Source of the DNA: CAVVEC01 sp963747105
GTDB taxonomy: Bacteria; Acidobacteriota; Terriglobia; Terriglobales; Acidobacteriaceae
DNA length: 64,000 bases
Assembly: GCA_963747105.1 (NCBI GenBank)
Contig: CAVVEC010000006.1
Coordinates: 186,001-250,000 of the forward strand
Reading direction: 5' to 3'
In this document: positions 28,271 to 36,161 of the stretch, piece by piece
How the letters are laid out: the number at the start of each line of letters is the position of its first letter
Position numbering within the stretch: the first letter of the stretch is position 1
Translations under genes and position numbers: made by a program
The notes under the pieces: generated by a model
Databases searched by the model: none
The model's input: only the letters and a program-made list of their open reading frames with translations
What the model was told of the DNA's origin: nothing

Positions 28271-28603
28271 CTACTTTTTTTGCAGGTCCCGGATCGCGGA
28301 CACCACGGCCTTGATCTGGTCGGGGGTCAAGCCCTTGCTGGCGAAAGCATGCATCGCCTTCTTGCTGGGGCCGCCGTTGGCGATCATGTCGGTCAGATCC
28401 GCATCCGACTTTGCCTTGGCCTCGTCGGAAACCAGGCTGGGGATTTTAGCTGCGGGTTTGCCGGCGCCGTCCACACCGTGGCAGGCCGCGCACTTCGCTT
28501 TATAAATGGTTGCCCCGTTGTCGGCCCAGGACAGGCTCGGGATCAGGATGAACAGTGCCACCGCGATGGTCAGCACCACAATTGCGAGCTTCGTCATCTT
28601 CAT
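28271..28603 (-). CDS. Small secreted c-type cytochrome
   Basis: 110 residues: signal peptide (MKMTKLAIVVLTIAVALFILIPSLSWA), then a class I cytochrome c domain with YKAKCAACHGVDGAGKPAAKIPSL and a distal Met in the MIANGGPSKKAMHAFASKGL region, ending AVVSAIRDLQKK. Probably a periplasmic electron carrier. Start at 28603 is set by GGAAAG upstream; an ORF start at 28666 would bury the signal peptide. It precedes the ferredoxin/NrfD genes on the same strand and may serve that respiratory unit. Confidence 0.92.
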   Translation of the reverse strand: MKMTKLAIVVLTIAVALFILIPSLSWADNGATIYKAKCAACHGVDGAGKPAAKIPSLVSDEAKAKSDADLTDMIANGGPSKKAMHAFASKGLTPDQIKAVVSAIRDLQKK

Positions 28604-28700
28604 GATTGCTTTCCTTTCCGATAAGTGTGTTACATGTAAAGAAACCCAGCAGCATTTTGCTGCCACTGATGCGATTCTCTGCTCCCGAAATGATATCTGC

Positions 28701-28716
28701 TGTGATCTGAGTCACT
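28701..28716. promoter_or_regulatory. CRP/FNR-like site upstream of cytochrome gene
   Basis: TGTGA-N6-TCACT, close to the CRP/FNR-family consensus TGTGA-N6-TCACA. It lies 98-113 bases upstream of the cytochrome ATG, a plausible activator position. Confidence 0.4.
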
Positions 28717-28895
28717 TAGGATCGTGACCTGAACCGTGTGGAAATATGCCACAGCGCACAATCGCTGCTGAAAATCGCATCAATCAAAGGGGTTTATGGG
28801 TTTTACACCTGCAGTTTTGGGCCAATTTCAGGGTTACCGTGAACCGCGGGCGCTCTTGCGGAGGGCACGACATCACGGCCCGCGGGAAACGCGGA

Positions 28896-28971
28896 TTTTG
28901 GGTGGCGCAGCGCTCCTTAGCGCTGCGATAAGTGCCCCAAAATGGATAAGGGCTTCAGCCCCCGGAGTAAC
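28896..28971 (+). repeat. REP-like unit, RAYT family, distant copy
   Basis: Starts TTTTGGGTGGCGCAG as at 5088 and 5722, with stems GCAGCGCT/AGCGCTGC and GGGCT/AGCCC and the end GGAGTAAC. Stem bases differ from the 5088 copy but remain paired. Confidence 0.75.
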
Positions 28972-29401
28972 AGAAACTAGTTTTCCCGCAGGCCGTTCCG
29001 TCGTGCCGCAAATGGCACTCTTGCTGGTCGTGTCCAGGCTGTCAATTCGCAGCAAGCCTTGTAATTGTCGCTGACGGACCTGCGCTGTTTGGCATTGCGG
29101 GCTTCGCCGGACTTCTTAGGAGACGCTCTCTGCTCTGGTCCGCTGGCCGGTTGGCCCCCTAATCACACGGACCTGTGATCCTTGTCGTTGTCAGCGGTGG
29201 CGAGGCCGAACTAGTGTGAGCGTGAGGTTCCGAGACCCTTCTTAGTTCGTAACCCGACCCCGTAGCCAAATCAAGGCAACTCGGAAACAGAGCGGGCTTT
29301 CCCCCAACCCGAGTTCTGCAATCATCATTGCTCTCCGGCCGTCGGAAAACCTGAACCACAACGAAATCATAACGAGCCACGCGATGTGGCGGGAGGCGAA
29401 C

Positions 29402-30700
29402 ATGAAAAGGAATCAAAATCAACTCTGGGCCGCCGTAAGCAAAGTCTTGGCGGTCACGGCAGCAACGCTGATCATGGCTGCAATGCTGGCGCCCGGCGCC
29501 TGGGCGGCGGGCGAGTACAAGGTTCTGTATAAGTTCACCGGAGGTACCGACGGCAGCCAGCCCGCAGCGGGGCTCATCCTCGACACCTCCGGTAATCTTT
29601 ACGGCACGGCCCCCCAAGGAGGCGCATTTGGAGACGGCGTTGTTTTCAAGCTGACGAAGAACTCCGACGGAAGCTGGACCGAGAGCGTACTCTACGGCTT
29701 CGCCGGCGGCACCGACGGAGCCACTCCCCAGGCTGAAGTGACCTTCGACGCCAGCGGCAACCTGTATGGCACCACATACTCTGGGGGCGCTTCCTCAGCT
29801 GGCACCGTCTTCCAGTTGGCGCCAAACTCCGGCGGAACATGGACCGAAAGCTTGCTTTATAGCTTCACCGGCGGTAGCGATGGAGCAAATCCCTATGCCG
29901 GGGTGGTCTTCGACGCTACGGGAACTCTTTATGGCATGACAAATGGAGGCGGTACTCAAGGCATGGATGTCGTCTACAAGTTGACGCCGAACTCCAATGG
30001 GAGCTGGACGTATGGCACGCTCCATAGTTTCACGGGCGGCAAGGACGGGAGTCATCCACAGTTCGGGAACCTGACCTTCGACACAGCTGGCAACTTGTAT
30101 GGCGCTACGAATGACGGCGTCGACGGTTACGGGAACTGCCCGAACGGCAACGATTGCGGGTCGATTGTCGAGCTGACGCCCCAATCGGACGGGAGCTGGA
30201 AGGAAAAAGTGATCTTCCGCTTTACGGGCGGTGGGACACGCAGGGGTATGACACGCAACCTTAATGGCACGTTGGTATTCGATTCGGCCGGCCGTCTCTA
30301 CGGCAATTCATATGGCGGGGGCAGTGACTATGGCACCGTCTTTATGTTGACGCTTGGTGCAAAGGGCAAGTGGCACGAGCGCGTGCTCTATGTGTTCCAG
30401 GGTGACCAGGATGGAGCCTATCCTATCGGTGGCGTCGTCCTCGACACAGCCGGAAATTTGTACGGCACAACGGTCGCGGGCATCAATAGCCATGGAGGTG
30501 TCGGCCAGATGTTCAAGCTGGTTCGGCACTCGCGCGGCGGATGGAGCAAGCGGGTGCTCCATTATTTCGAGGGCCCTCCCCGGGACGGAGGCGATAGTCC
30601 CGCTCCGGTCGTGTTCGACGCTGCAGGAAACCTCTACGGCACTGCGTTTGACGGGTGGAACACCGGTTGCTGTGGCGTGGTGTTTGAGTACATGAAGTAA
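29402..30700 (+). CDS. Secreted GloVer-repeat protein, paralogue 1
   Basis: 432 residues: signal peptide with AAMLAPGAWAAG, then tandem repeats of about 50-60 residues. Each contains a 'F-D-x-x-G-N-L-Y-G-T' strand, then 'G-x-V-F-x-L-T' and 'W-x-E-x-V-L-Y-x-F'. This is the GloVer repeat seen in large acidobacterial secreted families, probably a beta-propeller. No C-terminal anchor is visible. Start at 29402 has GGGAGG upstream; the upstream ATG at 29384 is part of a conserved leader. First of three tandem copies. Role unknown. Confidence 0.85.
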   Translation: MKRNQNQLWAAVSKVLAVTAATLIMAAMLAPGAWAAGEYKVLYKFTGGTDGSQPAAGLILDTSGNLYGTAPQGGAFGDGVVFKLTKNSDGSWTESVLYGFAGGTDGATPQAEVTFDASGNLYGTTYSGGASSAGTVFQLAPNSGGTWTESLLYSFTGGSDGANPYAGVVFDATGTLYGMTNGGGTQGMDVVYKLTPNSNGSWTYGTLHSFTGGKDGSHPQFGNLTFDTAGNLYGATNDGVDGYGNCPNGNDCGSIVELTPQSDGSWKEKVIFRFTGGGTRRGMTRNLNGTLVFDSAGRLYGNSYGGGSDYGTVFMLTLGAKGKWHERVLYVFQGDQDGAYPIGGVVLDTAGNLYGTTVAGINSHGGVGQMFKLVRHSRGGWSKRVLHYFEGPPRDGGDSPAPVVFDAAGNLYGTAFDGWNTGCCGVVFEYMK

Positions 30701-30709
30701 CTCCGTCCT

Positions 30710-30759
30710 CCGGCCACTCGGCCTTGAGCATCCTGCACCGAGCGGCCGGGCTGGTTTTT
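30710..30759 (+). terminator. Rho-independent terminator between GloVer genes 1 and 2
   Basis: CCGGCCACTCGG pairs with CCGAGCGGCCGG (one mismatch), followed by GCTGG and five T. It begins nine bases after the stop codon. Confidence 0.8.
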
Positions 30760-30818
30760 ATGCGAATTAGCACTATTAACGAATCACAACGCGCCACGCG
30801 ATGTGGCAGGAGACGAAT

Positions 30819-32108
30819 ATGAAAAGAAATCGATTCTGGACCGCCGTAAGCAAAGTTCTGGCGGTCACGGCTGTAACTCTAATCATGGCTTCAATCCTGG
30901 CGCCCGGCGCCTGGGCAGCGGGCAAGTACAAAATTCTCTATAACTTCAGCGGCGGTACCGATGGCGGCGCGCCGGATGCGGGTCTTATCCTCGATGCTTC
31001 CGGTAATCTCTACGGTACGACTCAGATAGGCGGAGCATATGGAGATGGGACTGTTTTCGAGCTGACGAAGAACTCCAACGGAAGCTGGACCGAGAGCGTG
31101 CTCTATAGTTTCGCCGGCGGCAGCGATGGAGCCACTCCCGTGGACTATGTGACCTTCGATGCAAACGGCAATCTGTACGGCACCACGCAGTACGGCGGCG
31201 ACTACTCGGCTGGCACCGTTTTCCAACTGGTCCCACACTCCGGCGGCACATGGACGGAGAGCGTGCTCTACAGTTTCACCGGTGGCAGCGATGGAGCAAA
31301 CCCCTGGTATGGAGTGATCTTCGACGCCAAGGGCACTCTTTACGGGGTGACCTCGGGCGGAGGCACTCAAAGCATGGGTGCAGTCTACATGCTGACGCCG
31401 AACTCCGATGGGAACTGGACGTATGGTCCGCTCCACAGCTTCACGGGCGGCACAGACGGGAGTTATCCGCTGTACGGGGGGAACCTGACCTTCGACACAG
31501 CCGGCAATCTGTATGGCGCTACGTCTGATGGGGTCGACGCTTGGGGAAACTGCCCTTCTAGCAAAGATTGCGGGTCGATTTTCGAGCTGACGCCTAACTC
31601 GAACGGAACCTGGACTGAGCAGGTGATCTTCCGCTTCCTCGGCGATACGAAGGGCGCGTCCGGACGCAAGCCGCTCAGCCCGCTGATATTCGATTCCGCC
31701 GGTCGCCTCTACGGCCATGCGTGCGGCGGGGGCGGTTGGTATGGCGGCGTCTTCAGGCTGACGCCTACCAAGAACGGCCGCTGGAACCAGAGCGTGCTGC
31801 ATGCGTTTAAGGGTAACCAGGATGGAGCGTATCCTGGCGACAAGATCGCCTTCGACGCAGCGGGAAGTCTGTACGGCACAACGGACCTGGGCGAGGATCT
31901 CAATGGAAATTGCTGTTACGGCCAGGTGTACAAGCTGATTCCGCACTCCCAGGGATGGAGCAAGCAGGCGCTTCAGTTCACCGGCCCTCCCCAGGACGGA
32001 AGCAATCCCGGTACAGGGGTCGTACTCGATACCGCAGGGAACCTATACGGCACGACGAGTAACGGTGGCACCAGCGGCAATGGCGTCGTGTTTGAGATCA
32101 CGCCGTAA
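30819..32108 (+). CDS. Secreted GloVer-repeat protein, paralogue 2
   Basis: 429 residues, closely similar to the preceding gene through the signal peptide (SILAPGAWAAG) and repeats (FDANGNLYGTTQYGG, GTVFQLVPHSGGTW, SVLYSFTGGSDGANP). Cysteine pairs occur near NCPSSKDCG and NCCYG. The 110-base leader including ACGCGATGTGGC is nearly identical to that of paralogue 3 and similar to that of paralogue 1. Intact frame. Tandem duplication is evident; the divergence between copies suggests different ligands. Confidence 0.85.
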   Translation: MKRNRFWTAVSKVLAVTAVTLIMASILAPGAWAAGKYKILYNFSGGTDGGAPDAGLILDASGNLYGTTQIGGAYGDGTVFELTKNSNGSWTESVLYSFAGGSDGATPVDYVTFDANGNLYGTTQYGGDYSAGTVFQLVPHSGGTWTESVLYSFTGGSDGANPWYGVIFDAKGTLYGVTSGGGTQSMGAVYMLTPNSDGNWTYGPLHSFTGGTDGSYPLYGGNLTFDTAGNLYGATSDGVDAWGNCPSSKDCGSIFELTPNSNGTWTEQVIFRFLGDTKGASGRKPLSPLIFDSAGRLYGHACGGGGWYGGVFRLTPTKNGRWNQSVLHAFKGNQDGAYPGDKIAFDAAGSLYGTTDLGEDLNGNCCYGQVYKLIPHSQGWSKQALQFTGPPQDGSNPGTGVVLDTAGNLYGTTSNGGTSGNGVVFEITP

Positions 32109-32117
32109 CTCAATTCT

Positions 32118-32167
32118 CCGGCCACTCGGCCTTGAGCATCCTGCACCGAGCGGCCGGGCTGGTTTTT
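32118..32167 (+). terminator. Rho-independent terminator between GloVer genes 2 and 3
   Basis: Same stem and T-run as at 30710-30759, duplicated with the gene unit. Confidence 0.8.
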
Positions 32168-32225
32168 ATGCGAATTAGCACTATTAACGAATCACAACGC
32201 GCCACGCGATGTGGCGGAGGCAAAC

Positions 32226-33488
32226 ATGAGAAGCAATCGATTCTGGGCCGCCGTAAGCAAAGCTTTGGCGGTCATTGCAGTAACGCTGGTCCTGGCTTCA
32301 ACACTGGTGCCCGGTGCTTGGGCAGCGGGCAAGTACAAGGTGCTGCATCAGTTCAAGGGCCTGGACGGATCCAGTCCCTTTGGCCTGGTTTTCGACAAAG
32401 CCGGAAATCTATACGGGACAACCTACGGTGGTGGTGCCCAGGGGCTTGGGACAGTGTTTCAGTTGACCCGAGGTTCAGGTGGCGCCTGGACCGAGACTGT
32501 GCTCCACAGCTTCGCTGGCGGCGCGGACGGAGCAACCCCGTGGGCCGTTCTCGGCCCGGCCTTTGACGCCGCCGGCAATCTCTATGGCACCACATGGAAC
32601 GGCGGCAATAATGTGTGCGACGAGTACTACAGTTGCGGAACAGTGTTCGAGCTAACCCCGAACGGGGACGGCACCTGGACGGAGAGCGTGATCTACAACT
32701 TCGCAGGTGATGCGACCGGTGACGGGGGCTGGCCTACGTCCACACCGGTCTTCGATGCCGCTGGGAATCTTTATGGTACGACTCCATTCGGCGGCGGTAT
32801 GGGCGGGTGCAGCATGGGTTGCGGCGTCGTCTTCGAGCTAACCCCGAACGCGGATGGGAGCTGGGCGGAGAGTCTGCTCTACGAGTTCGGGGCTGAGCAG
32901 AGCCCGGGATACTTTCCGTGGGGTGGTGTCATCGTCGACACCTTGGGCAATCTGTATGGCACGACCGTGTATGGCGGTGAGACGAATAGCGGGACGGTAT
33001 TCGAACTAACGCCGACTTCAGGCGGCTGGGAGGAAAGCGTGCTCTATAGCTTCAATGGCCAAGTAAACCCTCGTGGCGGCGTGATCTTCGATACGGCCGG
33101 AAATCTCTATGGCCGGGCGAAAAGCACCGTCTTCCAACTAACGCCGAACGGCGGCGGCACCTGGACCGAGACCGTGCTTCACCACTTTACGGGCGGTGAA
33201 AACTGGAGCACCTGGTCTGGGCTGAGCTTCGACAGCAAAGGGAATCTCTATGGCACAACTACCAACGGCGGTGCGGGTCATTGCAAGGGTGGTTGTGGGG
33301 TCGTGTTCAAGCTGACACTCGGGTTAGACGGCAAGTGGAGGGAGCGGGTCATTCACCAGTTCACAGGCGGCAAAGACGGGGGCAATCCCCAGGCCGGCGT
33401 GATCTTCGATGGAAATGGGAATCTCTATGGCACGACGGGCGGCGGAGGCATCAAGGGCGCCGGCGTTGTGTTCGAGATCACGCCCTAA
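32226..33488 (+). CDS. Secreted GloVer-repeat protein, paralogue 3
   Basis: 420 residues, the most diverged of the three. Signal peptide ends PGAWAAG; repeats such as FDKAGNLYGTTYGGGAQG and GTVFQLTRGSGGAW are regular, with Cys-containing loops (NVCDEYYSCGTVF, GGCSMGCGVVF, HCKGGCGVVF) that could form disulfides. Start at 32226 with GGAGG upstream. Followed by a GC hairpin (33498-33533) and REP-like repeats, which end the array. Confidence 0.85.
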   Translation: MRSNRFWAAVSKALAVIAVTLVLASTLVPGAWAAGKYKVLHQFKGLDGSSPFGLVFDKAGNLYGTTYGGGAQGLGTVFQLTRGSGGAWTETVLHSFAGGADGATPWAVLGPAFDAAGNLYGTTWNGGNNVCDEYYSCGTVFELTPNGDGTWTESVIYNFAGDATGDGGWPTSTPVFDAAGNLYGTTPFGGGMGGCSMGCGVVFELTPNADGSWAESLLYEFGAEQSPGYFPWGGVIVDTLGNLYGTTVYGGETNSGTVFELTPTSGGWEESVLYSFNGQVNPRGGVIFDTAGNLYGRAKSTVFQLTPNGGGTWTETVLHHFTGGENWSTWSGLSFDSKGNLYGTTTNGGAGHCKGGCGVVFKLTLGLDGKWRERVIHQFTGGKDGGNPQAGVIFDGNGNLYGTTGGGGIKGAGVVFEITP

Positions 33489-33497
33489 CTCCGCTTT

Positions 33498-33533
33498 CCG
33501 GCCCGCTTCCATGCAATGCGGAGGGCGGGCCGG
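33498..33533 (+). terminator. Hairpin after GloVer gene 3
   Basis: CCGGCCCGC pairs with GCGGGCCGG around an 18-base loop, 10 bases past the stop. No T-run. Confidence 0.5.
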
Positions 33534-33540
33534 AGAGATT

Positions 33541-33600
33541 GTCATGTTGAGCGGAACGATGGCTTTCGTTTGCGAAAGCCACCGCGCAGTCGAAACATCC
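33541..33600 (+). repeat. REP-like element (GTCATCCTGAG family), copy 3
   Basis: Starts GTCATGTTGAGCGGAACG, internal palindrome GGCTTTCG/CGAAAGCC, ends GCGCAGTCGAAACATCC. More diverged at its ends than other copies, and paired with the inverted copy at 33709-33767. Confidence 0.65.
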
Positions 33601-33708
33601 CTATCGTGCACGGGCTGCGTCGTCGCAGCAGGGGATGCTGGCGGAAATTTCTTTTGAGTTCATAGTTAGAATGCTTGGCCAATTGTTCGGCAGCACATAC
33701 GCAATAGG

Positions 33709-33767
33709 GGTCCTTCGACTCCGCGTCGCGATTCGCGAGCGAATCGCGTTGCTGCTCTCAGGATGAC
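33709..33767 (-). repeat. REP-like element, copy 4 (inverted partner)
   Basis: On the minus strand starts GTCATCCTGAGAGCAGC, internal palindrome CGATTCGC/GCGAATCG, ends GTCGAAGGACC. It forms a head-to-head pair with copy 3. Confidence 0.75.
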
Positions 33768-33813
33768 AGTTTCGGGGGAACACGTTGGACGGCTTAAGGA
33801 GAAGGTGACTCTT

Positions 33814-34890
33814 TCAGCCGAGGCTTTCGGCCTTGGCCTGCCGGGGATATCGCGCCATTGCCATGTCCACGATCTCGGCGATCAGTTGGGTGTAGTTTCG
33901 GCCGGACGCCTTGGCAGCCATGGCAAATTCATGCTTGCTGGAAAGCCAGGGGTTGGGATTTGCTTCAATCACATACACTTCGCCTTTGGGCGTGAGGCGC
34001 ATGTCAATACGGCCATAGTCGCGCAGCTTAACCGCCTTATACGCCGCCAGGCCGACCTCCTGTAGCCGGGAAACAGTTTCCTCGTCAAGATCGGTGACCA
34101 GATCCGACTTGGTGAGTTTGTGGGCTGGGGTGTCCTTTTCAAACTTCACGTCATAACTGGCGATCTTGGGAGTGCCTTTAGGCAGACGTGAGAGGTCAAG
34201 TTCGACCAGCGGCAGCGCCTGCGCCTGCTCGTAGCTGCCCAGGATGGCGCTGTAGATCTCGCGGCCTGCGATGTATTCCTCAATCAGGGCGGGAGAATCA
34301 AACTCATTCTGGATGTACTCCACGCGTTCCATAAGTTCTTTGATACTGTTGACCACCGCATCCGCGTTAATGCCGATCGAGCCATCTTCGGAGATGGGCT
34401 TCACGATCAGGGGGAACGAAATGTCGTGCGCGTGCTCGATCCGGCCGCGATATGCGGTGGCGAAATACGGAGTCTTGATGCCGTGGAAGGCGAACATCTT
34501 CTTTGCCGTTGCCTTATCCTGCGCCAAGAAATGTGCATGCGGCCCTCCCCCCGTATAAGGCACTCCCAGCAGGTCGAGGTAGGCCGCAATATTCATGTCT
34601 TTGGTGTCGTCGCCGGCAAAAGACTCGGTCAGATTGAACACCAGGTCGGCGCCGCACTTGGCCAACGCAGTCAGGCACTGCGGGCTGCCGTCCAGCACTT
34701 GATAAGAGGGACGGTGGCCGAGCTTTTCCAGAGCCTCGAAGATCTCTTCCCGGTCTTCTTTCTCCCGTTTCGTCTTGCTCAACGGCTTCTTCTTTCGCGC
34801 AATCGCCTTCTCCTCCGCGACCTCCGCGGCGGCCGTGTCTTCTTGCCAGACGTCGTAAAGAATGGCGACTTTCAAATTGGCGCTAGTCAT
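33814..34890 (-). CDS. ATP-grasp ligase, D-alanine-D-alanine ligase-like
   Basis: 358 residues, intact. ATP-grasp fold similar to Ddl: DLVFNLTESFAGDDTKD, LLGVPYTGGGPHAHFLAQDKATAKKMFAFHGIKTP, FPLIVKPISEDGSIGI, EEYIAGREIYSAILG, and the metal-binding end RIDMRLTPKGEVYVIEANPNPWLS. It differs from cell-wall Ddl in a lysine/glutamate-rich insert near residues 20-45 (EKAIARKKKPLSKTKREKED), so its substrate is probably another carboxylate plus amine pair. It follows the zinc peptidase gene by 45 bases on the same strand and presumably works with it. Confidence 0.8.
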   Translation of the reverse strand: MTSANLKVAILYDVWQEDTAAAEVAEEKAIARKKKPLSKTKREKEDREEIFEALEKLGHRPSYQVLDGSPQCLTALAKCGADLVFNLTESFAGDDTKDMNIAAYLDLLGVPYTGGGPHAHFLAQDKATAKKMFAFHGIKTPYFATAYRGRIEHAHDISFPLIVKPISEDGSIGINADAVVNSIKELMERVEYIQNEFDSPALIEEYIAGREIYSAILGSYEQAQALPLVELDLSRLPKGTPKIASYDVKFEKDTPAHKLTKSDLVTDLDEETVSRLQEVGLAAYKAVKLRDYGRIDMRLTPKGEVYVIEANPNPWLSSKHEFAMAAKASGRNYTQLIAEIVDMAMARYPRQAKAESLG

Positions 34891-34935
34891 CGTGGCGCGC
34901 CCCCAGACTGCTTACAGCGTGTGTCGTATTCCGTC

Positions 34936-35943
34936 TCATGGATGTACGAACTTTCCTCGTGCCATGTAGTTCATGGCCAGCGCCGTGGCATAAACGGTGA
35001 TCTGGATCAAGTGTTCTGCTTCCCGCTCGGCATCGGCAAACAAATGCAATTCCCCGATTCTTTGCTCTACCGACTCCATCAGCTTCTTGATCAAAGGACG
35101 CTGCGCTCCCGTCCAGTAGGCAACCTTGTCCACCACGGATTTGCGGTGGGTGTGCAGGAATTGTTGGGCGGGTAGGGCAGTCTTGCGCCTGGGGGACGCA
35201 TCGAAGATATCCCGTAAATCCGTATCCAGCGCCAGATCCCCAATCGGGACCTGGTCACCGTTGCGCTGGTAAAACTCTGCCACCGTGGTTTCCATTTCCT
35301 CCACGGTGAGGTCCGTATGACCGCGTCGGCGAGCCGGATCGCTGCTGCCCAACTCGCGGGCGATCCGATCCATGTAGCGCAGCTTTGCCAGAGCACCCCA
35401 GCCACGGTAGCGTTTACGCCACGCGGAGCGCGGGGTGAGCCACACCGCGAAGGTCTCCGCGAAATCTTCATCCGGATGCTTCTGGGCATACCAGCCCGCC
35501 AGATGCCGGACATAATTCCGCGAAAAGGGAACCGGCCGGTAGTTATCGTGATAGGGCCGGCGAAACGGTCCAAACTGCTGTTTCCACTCCGGCGTGCGGT
35601 GCAGCTTGTAGGCGTAGTTGAAGGCATGCCCCGCTTCGTGCCGGAGGTACATCATGATCTCGCGCGCATCCTCCAGGTCATTCATTTCCTTTTCGAGTTG
35701 AGCCAGCTCGGAGTGGGCGAGATAAAAGGGAATGCCGATCACCGGTTCGCCCGACGGGCAACCCCATTCGTCGGTCAAATAGCAAGGCGGTCGGAATTTC
35801 GTCAGCTTTTTGCCCTCCAGTTCGCGATACAGTTGTTCCACAAAACGCTGCAAGGGCGAGCCCTCGATCTTCAGACCCAGGTCGCGAATAGGTTGGTTCA
35901 GGATTTCCTGCAACCCCGGCCGTTTTTTTTCAATTTCGTGCAC
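34936..35943 (-). CDS. Putative zinc-binding metallopeptidase (HExxH)
   Basis: 335 residues, intact, no signal peptide. The active site is MMYLRHEAGHAFNYAYKL (HEAGH) with a downstream acidic ligand in DEDFAETFAVWLTP, typical of a family of cytoplasmic putative zinc peptidases. Other conserved parts: FRPPCYLTDEWGCPSGEPVIGIPFYL and PVPFSRNYVRHLAGWYAQKHP. First gene of a two-gene unit with the ATP-grasp ligase. The pairing of a peptide-bond-forming enzyme with a peptide-bond-cleaving one suggests a modification/removal or synthesis/processing cycle on a peptide or protein tail. Substrate not known. Confidence 0.78.
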   Translation of the reverse strand: MHEIEKKRPGLQEILNQPIRDLGLKIEGSPLQRFVEQLYRELEGKKLTKFRPPCYLTDEWGCPSGEPVIGIPFYLAHSELAQLEKEMNDLEDAREIMMYLRHEAGHAFNYAYKLHRTPEWKQQFGPFRRPYHDNYRPVPFSRNYVRHLAGWYAQKHPDEDFAETFAVWLTPRSAWRKRYRGWGALAKLRYMDRIARELGSSDPARRRGHTDLTVEEMETTVAEFYQRNGDQVPIGDLALDTDLRDIFDASPRRKTALPAQQFLHTHRKSVVDKVAYWTGAQRPLIKKLMESVEQRIGELHLFADAEREAEHLIQITVYATALAMNYMARGKFVHP

Positions 35944-36161
35944 CAGATCCGCTCAGAGGCGAAGGCAGAATATGCCGCGAAAAAATCGGGAGAGTATAGG
36001 AACAGTCTGCTCCAACTATCAACAATAACAAAGCGAATGCGACCCCTTGAAGGTCACGGCGGAACACTCACCAAAGATACCGGCATCATCCTGAGCGGGG
36101 TTTCACGCCCTGCTAAACGAGCATGACGAGTCCCTTTAGTTTCATAGACTCAACCCGGTTC

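Larger units (their letters stand above)
28604..29401. other. 798-base gap between divergent cytochrome and GloVer genes
   Basis: Contains the CRP/FNR-like site and one REP-like unit (28896-28971). The remainder shows no gene or RNA that I can identify. The last 60 bases match the spacers in front of the second and third GloVer genes. Confidence 0.6.

Noticed and set aside
28650..28665. Sigma-54 promoter (TGGCAG...TGCTG) before the cytochrome gene
   Set aside because: GG and GC are separated by 9 bases instead of the required 10, and the sequence is better explained as a GCAGCA/TGCTGC palindrome. With an indel error it could be reconsidered.
30891..31946. 351-residue minus-strand frame opposite GloVer gene 2
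   Set aside because: Shadow of the repetitive plus-strand gene; its apparent repeats mirror the GloVer repeats.
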